This document shows, piece by piece, positions 1-9,954 of a stretch of DNA of 64,000 bases. A model generated the notes under the pieces. That model was not told the origin of the DNA and ran no database searches. It worked only from the letters and a program-made list of their open reading frames with translations. Location of the stretch: positions 889,001 through 953,000 of the forward strand of contig JAWNGF010000013.1 of the NCBI GenBank assembly GCA_037039685.1, given 5' to 3'. Both the position numbers and the translations under genes were made by a program. The DNA is from Ceratobasidium sp. AG-K (taxonomy: Eukaryota > Basidiomycota > Agaricomycetes > Cantharellales > Ceratobasidiaceae). How positions within the stretch are numbered: position 1 is the stretch's first letter; every line of letters begins with the position of its first letter.

Positions 1-575
1 GTGCTTAGCACCCAAACAAGGTCACCTGGCTCATATTGTTCTCTGGGTTCCTTGGCCTGATCTTCATGGAATCGCATTGCTGCTGTTGCTTCTTTCCTTG
101 CTTCTTCCATTTGTTCTTGTAGGGTTCTAGCCAAAGGGTTCTGAACATCAACTTCCACTATATTCCATCCAGGGTGGAATCCATAGTTAATTTTGAAGAG
201 AGTCATGCCTGTGGTTCTGTTGACATGATTGTTGTAGCAAAATTCCGCAATATATAGCCATTGTGCCCAGTTATCTTGTCTGTAGTTGATGAAAACCCTA
301 AGAAACACTTCAAGCCACTGGTTAACTTGTTCTGACTGCCCATCAGTCTGAGGGTGGAATGCTGTACTGAATGAAGGGTTGATTCCAGGTTTTTCATAGA
401 GGGAGTGTAGGAAGTGACTGTTGAAGGTTGCCCCTCTGTCAGAGATGGTTTGCTTGGGTAAACCATGAAGCTTCCAAACATTTGACCAAAAGAGATCTGC
501 AACCCCTTCTGCCATTGTTGCTTCCTTGTGAGGGATGCATGCAGTAGTTGTGGAGATATGCTGTGTTCAAAGTAT
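1..575 (-). pseudogene. Ty3/gypsy integrase fragment at the window edge
   Basis: Read on the minus strand this gives the integrase core of a Ty3/gypsy polyprotein: WKLHG, ISDRGATF, FHPQTDGQSEQVNQW, NYRQDNWAQW and NNHVNRTTG, then the linker toward the chromodomain (EYEPGDLVW) running off the left edge. Homology starts near 575, inside the segment before the second catalytic aspartate, so the protein is truncated at its N-terminal side. The frame stays open over most of the fragment. NNHVNRTTG is also found in element C of this window, so it is nearer C than A. It is a relic and cannot make an integrase by itself. Confidence 0.85.
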
Positions 576-1005
576 GGATCATGTGGCTATCAATATTTGA
601 ACACTGATAAGAGAATATCTCTGAAGCCGCTGTACGGAAATACATGAAACTCCGCCGATACATGTGCGAGGCTGTGCGTTAGTGAGCGCAAAGGAAATCA
701 AGTCTATCGGTTCGGCAAGTCGGACGATATACCAGAAATACTTGTATTTTACGAAGGTACAAATTGATTAAATTTAAACAATTTGTAACTTAATGAGTTC
801 CAAGTCGTTCAAGTTGCTGAAGGTCACGACTGATAGAGAAACATCAGAAGTATCGATTCGCACTCTTGTATATACAATGCAAGTCGAAACACATTCGTTA
901 CAGGCGATACAAAACGAGACATATTTTGTACATTTTCCGATCCTTGGATATAGTGAGTTTAGACTAAGTATAGATACCAATGGAAGTCAGTATCCATAAC
1001 ACCAA
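576..1005. other. No supportable gene
   Basis: Between the integrase relic and the start of element A homology I see only short overlapping open frames on both strands, with no recognisable domain. The base composition is AT-richer than the flanking elements. It could be old unique sequence left between two insertions or a decayed element. Confidence 0.5.
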
Positions 1006-1755
1006 GACCTACACAATGCAGGTGTACCCCAAGCCATTTTTACGAGTCTAGATGTCTTTCAGCAGGAGTGGGAATTAGCCTTTGGTGAAATAGAGCAAGT
1101 AGAGGTCTACAGACAGAAGTACAAGGCACTTTCCCAGACCAAAACAGTGGTTGAATACCTCACCCAATTTAGGATTCTGTTGGCACTGCTAGACTACAAT
1201 GAGCAGACCCTGAAAGACAACTTCTATGCGGGCCTCAAGGACAACATCAAGGATATGCTAACCTCCCAGGCCTATAATCGCCACAATGCAACACTACAGG
1301 ACCTGTTTACTAGGACCCAGGAAATTGATGCCGCGCTCATTGCAAGGAACATGGAGAAAAAGGGAACCAACATCCCGGAGAGGGCAACTTCAAGCGGCAC
1401 CCAGAAGCGGGTAACCACAAGCGCAACAGCGCATAGATACCAGAAAGGAGAAGCGATCTACACAGTTACTCCCCAGGGCAGCAAGAAGGGCATGATCGAG
1501 TCAATTAGCAAGAACAAACGCGGTTTCCTTACCCCCAAGGTCAAATGGGCTGATGGAACAATGTCAGAAATCCCCTTTAGCTTCATCAAACCAGATATTT
1601 GCCAGGCTAGGGTGGAAGTAGCAGCGGTCACAAGCAAAACCACCTGTTATTGCTGCCAGAAAAAGGGGCATATTGCTAAAGATTGTTGAACGCAAATAGC
1701 AGCCCTGGAAGAAGTTGTTACTAGTGATTCAGAGTCAGGAAAAGGCAGCGACTGA
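1006..1755 (+). pseudogene. Element A gag, C-terminal part
   Basis: Encodes the end of a retrotransposon Gag: the region around VFQQEWELAFGEIEQV, then a basic linker and a CCHC zinc knuckle (CYCCQKKGHIAKDC, CX2CX4HX4C) used to bind RNA. A TGA at 1687-1689 directly follows the knuckle, where copy A' continues with KMQITALE and a short acidic tail. The natural end, shared with A', is the TGA at 1753-1755. The N-terminal half of Gag is missing. The reading frame is +1 relative to the downstream pol (pol lies in -1 relative to gag), the same relation as in element D. Confidence 0.85.
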
Positions 1756-1768
1756 GGGGAGCATCAGG

Positions 1769-4700
1769 CGCCCTAAAGTCGGAATTAGATCGTGTAATCT
1801 CAGGAAATCGGAAGCAGTCTGTAAACAAAATACATCTTTGTTCCACCAAATATGCAGACCAGCTTTGCATTCCCATCATGATTGAAAGCCTGAAAAACCT
1901 TATTACCGTAGCCATGATCGACTCAGGGGCATTGGGAAACTTCATTAACTCCAAATATGTAAAGAAACACAAAATCCCAACAAAAAAGAAAACAGCAAGA
2001 AGGGTCCAGGTGATAGATGGCCAACCAATAGCGAATGGTTTAATTGACAAGGAATGCACCTTCCAAGTCATTATGAACAATCATGTGGAAGAAATTACTT
2101 GCGATATTGCACCATTAGGCCAACACACTGTGGTTCTGGGTATTCCCTGGCTAAAAAAACGTAACCCAAAAATCGACTGGGCAGCAGGAACATTAGAATT
2201 TGAATCAGATTACTGCAAGGAAGAATGTCTATATGAGGACTGCAATGCCATAGAAGGGGGAGTAGTTGGCCAACTCCCCAACGAATACATGGAATTCAAG
2301 GATGTTTTTGTTTCCAAAGAAGTGGACAAGCTACCACCACATCAACCATATGACCTCAAAATTGAATTGGAACCGGGCGCTAAACCCAAGATCGGTGTGG
2401 TATACTCCCTCACTAAGGAAGAAGATCAAATCTTGAGAAAATGGATCAACAAAAATCTGGACAAAGGATTCATTGTTCCCTCCACATCCCAATGGGCATC
2501 ACCAGTAATGTTTGTCAAGTGGCACGATATAGAAGGCATTCCTCAACCCCCAAGATTGTGCATGGATTATTGATACCTCAACAGCCAAACCAAGAAAAAC
2601 TGTTACCCACTGCCTAGAACTGACAATGTTATTGAACGGGTTAAAGGTGCCAAGATATTCACCAAACTTGATATCAAATCTGGGTACAACCTGGTCAGGG
2701 TAGCAGATGAGGACGTTCACAAAACAGTGTTCAGAACCAAATATGGACTGTTTGAAACAAAAGTCATGCCTTTTGGCCTCACTAATGCACTGGCCACCTT
2801 TCAAAACATGATGGATGCTGAGTTTAGGGACATCAAAGGGGTGTACGTGGAAATCTACATTGATGATATCCTAATCTTCTCCAAAAATCCCAAAGAGCAT
2901 CCCATGCACGTGAAGGAGGTCCTGTGCTGTCTACAACACCTGGGTCTCTATTGCTCCCTCAAGAAATGCACTTTTCATGTCTCTAAGGTAGACTACCTAG
3001 GGCTAGTCATATCAGGAGAACTGGTTGTGATGCAAGAGGAAAAAATTGCGACAATCAAAAAATGGCCGACACCCAAGAATGTTACAGATGTGCAGATGTT
3101 CCTGGGATTTGCGAATTTCTACCAGTGTTTTATCCGAAATTATACCCATATAGTGCGACCCCTGTATGATTTAACAATGAACACAAAACAATGGGAATGG
3201 GGAACAGAAGCGGAACTTGCCTTCCAGGGACTAATAAAGGAATTCATCAAGGCGCCCATCCTTCTACAACCTGACCAAGACAAAGGGTTCATCATTGAAT
3301 GTGATGCATCAGACAAAGCTACAGGAGCAGTCCTTAACCAATATGGCCCTGACAACAAACTCCACCCTGTTGCATTTATGTCCAAAAGCCTATCCCCAGC
3401 AGAACGTAACTACAACATCTTTGACAAGGAACTCTTGGCAATCATCAAAGCATTCAAAGAATGGCATCATCTTTTGGAAGGAACAGAGATCCCAGTATTG
3501 CTTGTTACAGATCACAAAAACCTGGAATATTTCATGACCTCTAAAGTGTTGATGGAAAGACAGAACGGATGGGCCGTCTTCCTCTCGGAGTTTAACTTCC
3601 AAATCAAGTACAGAGCCGGCAACCTTAATGGCAAAGCAGATGCACTCAGTCGACGAAGTGACCACAACCTAGAAGGGGGAGTAGTCCCTCAGAAACCCCT
3701 ACTTTCGCCGCATCTCTTCATCACTTTGGCAGAAGAGGGACCTCAGGGTATGGCATTGACCACAGATATTTGGCAAGCAGTCAAGGATCAGACACAAAAA
3801 GATGAATACGTTAGATCCATCTGGGCTTTCCTTAGCAACCACCCAGAAAAAGCGCCTGCCTTGGTACAAAAAGAATTTGAAGACTGGAAGATTAGGAATG
3901 ACATGCTGTACTGCAAAGGAAGGATCTACATCCCAAACAACAATGAGATCAAGTGCCAGATCCTAGAACTCCACCACGACAACAAAGCAGTTGGACACAT
4001 GGGTCAAGCAAAAACACTGGAAATGATCAAATGGCAGTATTGGTGGCCATCCATGAAGGCCTATGTCAACAAATACGTGTCATCATGCGATTTATGCCAG
4101 TGGTCAAAACCCATTAATCAACGACCTCTGGGGGAATTACAACCACTTGAACTCCCCTCCAAACCCTGGCAATACATTTCAGTTGATATGATCGTCAAAC
4201 TCCCCCTGTCCAAGGGCCTAGACTCAATATTGGTCATTGTTGACACCCTGACCAGGTTGGCACACTTCATCCCATGCACTGAAAGAACCACGTCACCCAA
4301 GCTTGCGGAACTGTTCATGGAACACTGCTGGAAGCTACATGGCACCCCAGAAACAGTCATATCAGATTGTGGACCAACCTTTGCATCCAAATTCATGAAG
4401 GAGCTCTATCAGGCCCTGAACATCCGGCCTAGACTTTCTACAGCTTACCACCCTGAAACTGACGGACAAACAGAGCGCATCAATCAAATGGTCAAGGCTT
4501 TCATTTGGACATACTGCACCTTCAAGCAACATGACTGGGCTTCACTTTTACCCTTTGCCAAATTTGCAAATAACAACTCATTCCATTCTAGCATTGGTAT
4601 GACACCTTTCTTTGCCAACACTGCTTGCCACCCATCAATCAAAGGTACACCAGTGGAAGATGGTTCCGTCCCGGAAGCTGCGGCACATGCGCAACATATC

Positions 4701-5747
4701 CAAGACAACCTGGATGAAGCTAAGGCTAGTTTGGCCCTGAGCAAAGAATGGGACAAGGAATATGCGGACAAAAGACGGCAAGGAGATCCCTTTATCCTGG
4801 GCGATAAGGTTTGGCTAAGCCATGATCACATCACAACCAATCGGCCATCCTTGAAATTATTGCATAAACAACTCGGCCCCTTCACTATCCTGGAAGCAGT
4901 AGGAAGGAACACGTACAAACTACAACTCCCGCCTTCTATGACCATGCATCCAGTAATCAATGTATCACGCCTAGCCAAATACAAGGAAGATGAAATTGAG
5001 GGCCGCCATGTGGATCCACCCCCACCAATTGAGACACCAGAAGGCAAAGAAGAATATGAGGTAGAACGCATCCAAAGTTCCAAGTTGGAGAAAGGAATCC
5101 TGAAATATTTTGTCAAATGGAAGGGCTACACTGCGGAACATGACGCTTGGGAACCCTTGGAGAACCTTGGCAACGCATCAGAACTCATTAATGAGTTCCA
5201 CAAGGAACATCCAGACGCCATCAAAGAAGTCCCCAGAGTTACCAGGAAGTGTCGCCATGAGGAAACAAGGGATGACTTGGCAGCCAATAACAAGGAAGAA
5301 CGGCCCATTAGGCGTTCTAAGCATATAAAAGAGGCTGCTGGGATCCAAGTCCCTCATCAAAAAACTTTTACCTGCTCCAGTCCTACACTACAACCCTCAA
5401 CTCCCACCTCACTTGCTGCACCATGTCCTCCCAACGCCAATCCACCAACTCAGTCATGGTCCGGGTCTACCATGACCTTTACACCTGCTTGGCCACCTTC
5501 AAGCAGTCCCTTGAGGTCGTACCCCCCCAGGAGCAAGGCATGTACTGGCATCCCGGCAGGCGCCAACACTTCTATTTCATTGTATCCGCATGCTACTGGT
5601 CAGGAGAGGCTCCCAGGTCGTTCGTTGGTCACCCCCTTGTCCGCTGGCGCAACTGGGTTGCCTACGCAGCCGACAACATCCACAACGCCCTTGAGATCAT
5701 GGACAGGTCTTGCAAGGTCTGTCTCGGAGGCGACCCATTTACAATAG
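1769..5747 (+). pseudogene. Element A pol (PR-RT-RH-IN-chromodomain)
   Basis: Polyprotein for retrotransposition. Domains in order: aspartic protease with IDSGA (about 1918-1932); RT with VMPFGL and catalytic YIDD near 2855-2866; RNase H with ECDASDKATGAVL (about 3298-3336); integrase zinc-binding HHDN...CDLCQ (about 3970-4100); integrase core with ISDCG, where the usual ISDRG has lost its arginine, and AYHPETDGQTERINQ; chromodomain YFVKWKGYTAEHDAWEP (about 5105-5155). One TGA at 2571-2573 interrupts the RT right after MDY, where related elements have MDYR, so it fits CGA to TGA. Downstream the frame is open for about 1000 codons. It is therefore nearly intact but interrupted. The frame stays open past the chromodomain and overlaps ORF3. 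Confidence 0.9.
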
Positions 5748-5896
5748 TCAACCTCACTGTCGACCTAGAGGTTAGGGAGGAGGCGGTAATCAATTTGACA
5801 GATGACAAGGAGGATTATGGGGTGTGGACAGGGACAGGGTCAGCTGAGGACCCCTTTGTATGTAATGACACTGAGGAGTTTGTGTTGGTGGAGTGA
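5423..5896 (+). CDS. Element A ORF3, unknown product downstream of pol
   Basis: A 157-residue open frame starting with ATG (MSSQRQSTNSVMV), in -1 relative to pol and overlapping its last 325 nt. It contains DLYTCLATFK, HFYFIVSACYW, a W-rich middle (PLVRWRNWVAYAADN) and an acidic tail ending FVCNDTEEFVLVE just before the polypurine tract. The equivalent frame is recognisable in fragment B (NDLYTCLASFKWTLKVVPP, HFYFIVGAH), which supports it being a real gene. I do not recognise a family. There is no signal peptide or membrane segment, so an envelope role is not suggested. Its relation to the ORF3 of D/E/F rests on position and frame, not on clear sequence similarity. Confidence 0.65.
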   Translation: MSSQRQSTNSVMVRVYHDLYTCLATFKQSLEVVPPQEQGMYWHPGRRQHFYFIVSACYWSGEAPRSFVGHPLVRWRNWVAYAADNIHNALEIMDRSCKVCLGGDPFTIVNLTVDLEVREEAVINLTDDKEDYGVWTGTGSAEDPFVCNDTEEFVLVE

Positions 5897-5919
5897 GCCC
5901 TGACCTAGAAGGGGGGTAG

Positions 5920-6363
5920 TGTCATAACCTTTTCTCGTCCTCTTCCTGTTGTTTTGTTGCCTTGTGTTTGGCCTTGTTCTTCTCGCCTTGGCGCATTTAG
6001 TCGCCTTTATGTATGCCTTGACCACGGGACATGCCTGCCGGGCCTGTTCCCTTATCTCCTTGGCCTCCATGGACTTATCATGTTTCCTATGTCCTTTCCC
6101 CTCTTCTCTTGGACTCTTGCTTTCCCTCCTTCTGGTTTCCCTTGTCGCTTGCTCTCTATTGTACATAGCCACAGTAGCGCATATATATACCAGCGACACA
6201 AGTCTTGCCTCCACAAGACTTGTTCTCTTGTTGATTTCCCCATCACTCATTGTGTGACTCACTTAGGCCTTAGTGCCATACATTTGACCCTCATCGTCAC
6301 CCCAACCCCCATCCTCACTGCCTGTGGAGTCTTGGCCTCCAAGGTTCAACCAGGGTTGTGACA
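5920..6363 (+). repeat. 3' LTR of element A (444 bp)
   Basis: Starts TGTCATAACC and ends GGGTTGTGACA, with TG...CA termini. A TATA stretch lies at 6182-6189. Thirty-three bases after its start comes AAGACTTGTTCT (6215-6226), which is complementary to the priming site preserved in copy A' (25535-25546). Closely related to the LTRs at 7195-7642 and 25549-25974. Confidence 0.9.
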
Positions 6364-7180
6364 GGAAGGGTTACACAGCGGAACACAATTCTTGGGAACC
6401 CTTGGAGAACCTTGGCAACGCATCAGAACTCATCAACAAGCTACTCAAGGAACACCCAGAAGCCATTAAGGAAGTTCCCAAGGTTACAAGGAAGCATTGC
6501 CATGAAGAGACAAAGGAGGATTTGGTTGCCAACAACAAGGAAGATTGCCCCATTTGGCGCTCTAAGCGTATAAAAGAGGCAGCCGGGATTCAAATCCCTC
6601 ATCAAAAAGCTTTTACTTTCATCCCACATGCGCTAAAACCACTTCCCACTCTTGCTTCACGCACTGCACCATGTCTACCCTCTCTGCCAACACCTGCCTT
6701 GTCCACATCTATAATGACCTCTACACGTGCTTGGCCTCCTTCAAGTGGACACTCAAGGTTGTACCTCCAGCCAAGGACGGTCAATACTGGCATTCAGGCC
6801 TCCAACAACATTTTTACTTTATTGTTGGTGCGCACTCCTACCACTGCTGCCCCCCCGCTCCTTTGTGGGGCTCCCACTTGTCCGCTGGAACTTGTGGATT
6901 GCCCTGACTGCACAAGACATCCATGATGCCTGGGAAATCATGGACGCCTTGAGGTGTGTTTGACTTGGTCTCCAAGACCCCTTTGAGGTCATTGACCTCA
7001 CCAACAGGCCTGGGCATCAAGAGCCCAGTATCAATCTGACAGAGGATGATGAGGAGGATGTTTGGAAGGGTACTGGGACAACGGAGGACCCATTTGTGCT
7101 GAACAACAAGGAGGAGTTTGTTTTGGTTAATTGCGACTTGTCTGTGACATCTGTTGCCTCCTTGTATGACTTGGAGGCCT
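6364..7180 (+). pseudogene. Fragment B: pol chromodomain end and ORF3 of an A-family copy
   Basis: Begins abruptly inside a chromodomain (KGYTAEHNSWEPLENLG, matching element A from about 5122), continues through the pol tail, then enters the ORF3 frame (ATG at 6671, -1 relative to pol). ORF3 is broken: MSTLSANTCLVHIYNDLYT runs to a stop near 6905, while homology continues in another frame (RSFVGLPLVRWNLW, then FVLNNKEEFVLVN near 7120), so at least one indel is present around 6840-6860. It is followed by a polypurine tract (AGAAGGGGGGG, about 7181-7191) and an LTR. It is the 3' end of a second A-family element whose 5' part is absent. Confidence 0.82.
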
Positions 7181-7194
7181 AGAAGGGGGGGTAG

Positions 7195-7642
7195 TGTCAT
7201 GACCTTTTCTTGTTTCTCTCTTTGTTGTTCTGTTTATCTTGTGTTTTGTCTTGTTCTTCTCGCCCTGGCGCATACAGTCGCCTTTATGTAAGCCATGACC
7301 ACAGGACATGCCTGCCTGGCCTGTTCCCTTGTTCTCCTAGCTGGCCAGGGACTTATCACATTTCCTTTGTTCTGTCCTTGCTTCTCTCAGACTCTTGCTT
7401 TCTCTTGTTTTGGTTTCCTTTGTTGCATGCTCTCTATTGTACATAGCCACAGTAGTTAGTATATATACCAGTGACACAAGTCTTGCCCCCACAAGACTTG
7501 TTCTCTTGTCATTCTCCCCTATCACTCCCCATGTGACCCACTTAGGTCTTAGCATCACATATTTGACCTTCATTGTTGTCCCAACTCCCATCCTCACCAC
7601 CTGTGGAGTCTTGGCCTCCAAGGTTTGGCTAGGGTTGTGACA
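7195..7642 (+). repeat. 3' LTR of fragment B (448 bp)
   Basis: TGTCATGACC...GGGTTGTGACA, same family as 5920-6363. TATATATA near 7460 and AAGACTTGTTCT downstream are preserved. The right edge at 7642 abuts the minus-strand protease relic of copy A', so B lies inside or against A'. Confidence 0.88.
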
Positions 7643-8113
7643 ATTGTGCAGAAGTCTGAGTTAAATTCTAGGATTCCTTTTGTCCAATCAATCTTTTGGT
7701 TGTGTTTTTTTAGTCATGGAATTCCTAGGACTACAGTGTGTCCTCCTAGGGGTGCTATGTTGCATGTGATCTCCTCCATTGATCATTCATTATTACTGGG
7801 AAGGTGGCTTCCTGGTCAATGAGTCCATTGGGGATGGGTTGTCCATCAATCACTTGAACTCTTTGTGCTATTTTCTTCTTTTGTGTGGGGATTTTGTGTT
7901 TTTGAATGTACTCCTAATTGATTGAGTTTCCTGAAGCACCAGAGTTGATCATGGAAGTGGTCATGAGGTTTTTTGTTTGGCATTTGATTGTGATTGGCAC
8001 ACGGACTTGGTCTGCATATTTGGTAGAACAAAGGTGTACTTTGTTTATAGGCTCATTGCAATTCTTCATGGCATTACAATCTAATTCTAAATTTAGTGCA
8101 CCCAATGCTTCTC
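7643..8113 (-). pseudogene. Copy A' protease relic
   Basis: On the minus strand it reads GALNLELD, VHLCSTKYADQVRVPI, then SMINSGASGNSIN, aligning to A at SGALKSELD, IHLCSTKYADQLCIPI and AMIDSGALGNFIN. The catalytic aspartate of the DSG triad is N here (INSG), so the protease is inactive. Homology continues with a broken frame to LEFNSDF at 7643 where B begins. Confidence 0.85.
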
Positions 8114-8651
8114 TGTTGCAACCCTTCTGTGCTGGTTGACTGACATTTGTGTCCATTTGTGCCGTATAGGCCTTGAGCTGCCTTAGAGGCTCCGTTGCAT
8201 ATGCTAAGTTGCTAGTGCAACCTTAGTGACCTTATGACAATGGCCTGGGGCCCACTTAGTGTTGGGATGATGGCCTAAAGGCCTGGTGACTTAGTTGCAC
8301 TTGAGGGGAGAGATGACAAGGCAAAGCAAGCTGGAGTAAGTCCATGCTTGCAAACCAGTACATATACTCAGAGGCATAAATGCCTCAAAGTGGTATGATA
8401 CATATGTGGCCAATCAGGCGCCACGCTCAGTCAGCAAAACACAAAGACCTTCTAGAGAGAAGTTCTAGAAGGTCAACCCTTCCAAGGGAAAGATCCAGAA
8501 GACAGTGCAGCCATATGGGCTGCAGGGACAATTCATCCATACACCTTGTGAAAAGAGCGAGAGGGCCACATCTATATACATTAGGCACTTAAGGCCTCCA
8601 CAAGTCCAGTCATCAGTCAGAGTCCATGGGTGTCGTGGATGGGTCACAACA
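8114..8651 (-). repeat. 3' LTR of element C (538 bp)
   Basis: On the plus strand TGTTGCAACCC...GGGTCACAACA. Same length as its partner at 22965-23502. The pair differs at a few dozen positions, mostly transitions, so C is an old insertion. The purine-rich AAAGAGGGGACAA (minus strand, just right of 8651) is the presumed polypurine tract. Confidence 0.9.
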
Positions 8652-9114
8652 TTGTCCCCTCTTTAGGTCTGGCGTAAGGGACTGCAGAAGACTACTTTTG
8701 GACAATCCATTCCTTGATTGCTACCCATCCTTCCTGCTCCACCAGGGCCCACATGTCCTCCTCTAGTCACTCATTCCACATCTCCTACAGGGCTTGGTCA
8801 AAGTCCTGTTCACATTGCAGTAAGCACTTGAGCGCTCAACTACATTTGCACTCTGGTTCAATGAGTGCTTGTTGTTCCTGGTTGACCCACTCTCCCTGGC
8901 ATAGGTTGCACCAGTGTTTGAGTCCCTGAGGGGACATGATCCCCCTCTGGACGGCTCTGTAGGCTTCAAGGACTTGCTTGTCACACAGCATCTGGTCCCA
9001 AGCAGGTGCTGCAGGGTTTCTTCAAGGTCTCATTCAGCCTCAGCCAGGAGTTGCTTGATTTGTCCTTGTGCTTGCACCACTGCTTTGTTGAATTGGTGCT
9101 TGAGCAGCAGGCAA
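8652..9114 (-). other. Element C sequence between ORF3 and the 3' LTR
   Basis: Minus-strand remnant after ORF3. A second frame here (9278-9030) carries a proline-rich stretch and QFNKAVVQAQGQIKQL, which may be a frameshifted continuation of ORF3. From about 8980 to 8652 the frame is full of stops. No separate gene is supported. Confidence 0.5.
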
Positions 9115-9954
9115 TCAGTGGGGATTGGGGGGGGAGGTGGCAGGTTGTTGCCTGTGGGTGAGGAGACAGGGACCACAGGTGCAGGGGGGGTCCCAGAGGA
9201 CTGCTGCATAGGAGGGTTGGTTGGTGGGAGTTCCCCAAAAGGGGCCTGGGCAGGAGATGCAGGGGGTTGAGTCCCCAAGTTGCTTGACTACCTTTGGCCT
9301 GCTTGATAGCAGGCCTGTTGTTGTCCGCTTTAGTTGTAGTTGGGGGCCATGAGTAGTTGTTAGATATGAGGGGGTTTGGAATACCTGGCTTGGGTTTAGG
9401 GATGTTGACATCACATCCAGACTCTGTGTCCAGTTCTGCCTGCATCCAGGCAACCCCACTTCCCATCCTTTGGCCTTGTCATGAAGGCAGGTGTCATTGA
9501 CCCACTTCCACCATCCATCAGCACACCACTTGTATCCTCTGTCAATGTTCCAGGCATTGGCGCTCTTGAGGACCACATTGTGGACCATATGGGCAACACA
9601 GCCCCAGCAGATGTAGAGTTTGTGCCCCATGATTGTGGCTTGGTCCAGGCGCTTGGTTTCTGGGTTGCTAACCCAGAGGAGCACCCCATAGTTGGGGTGC
9701 TGCATCAACTTTCCGTCTTTGACCCACTTGAGGGGTCCTTGGGCCTTGATGGGGATATACCCCAGTCCACAGCCAGGATTGGAGACTTTGGCCAGCTCCT
9801 TGGCCTCCTGGAAGGACCAGGGGGTGGTGTCCCGGTTATGGATGGCATACTCACCAGGACCAGCAAGTTTGAGGGCATGGCCAAAGGCTGTGGTGGAGAC
9901 ATTGGCCCTGCAGGGAGTGCAGATGGCAGCCTTGGAGACACAGATGGCAGGCAT
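9115..9954 (-). CDS. Element C ORF3 (diverged), unknown product
   Basis: A 279-residue open frame on the minus strand starting at ATG 9954, in -1 relative to the C pol frame and overlapping its last 250 nt (9954-9705). It shares with D/E/F ORF3 the pattern [V/I]-C-x-G-C-x-A followed by V-V-L-x-S: here ICWGCVAHMVHNVVLKSA, in D VCRGCAAFQVSEVVLLST. It also shares an upstream KWV...M-Q segment and a W-rich stretch after it. Position, relative frame and this motif make homology likely although most of the sequence has diverged. Function unknown. Given the decay of C, the C-terminal half may be frameshifted. Confidence 0.6.
   Translation of the reverse strand: MPAICVSKAAICTPCRANVSTTAFGHALKLAGPGEYAIHNRDTTPWSFQEAKELAKVSNPGCGLGYIPIKAQGPLKWVKDGKLMQHPNYGVLLWVSNPETKRLDQATIMGHKLYICWGCVAHMVHNVVLKSANAWNIDRGYKWCADGWWKWVNDTCLHDKAKGWEVGLPGCRQNWTQSLDVMSTSLNPSQVFQTPSYLTTTHGPQLQLKRTTTGLLSSRPKVVKQLGDSTPCISCPGPFWGTPTNQPSYAAVLWDPPCTCGPCLLTHRQQPATSPPNPH

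Larger units (their letters stand above)
1006..6363 (+). mobile_element. Element A: 5'-truncated Ty3/gypsy chromovirus
   Basis: Order is gag fragment, protease-RT-RNaseH-integrase-chromodomain, ORF3, polypurine tract and 3' LTR. The 5' LTR and the gag N-terminus are missing: homology to copy A' begins near 1006 inside gag. The polypurine stretch AGAAGGGGGG at about 5907-5916 is followed by the LTR at 5920. The right end abuts the chromodomain of fragment B, which suggests A inserted into B and both lost their left parts. No TSD can be checked because the left end is gone. Confidence 0.88.
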
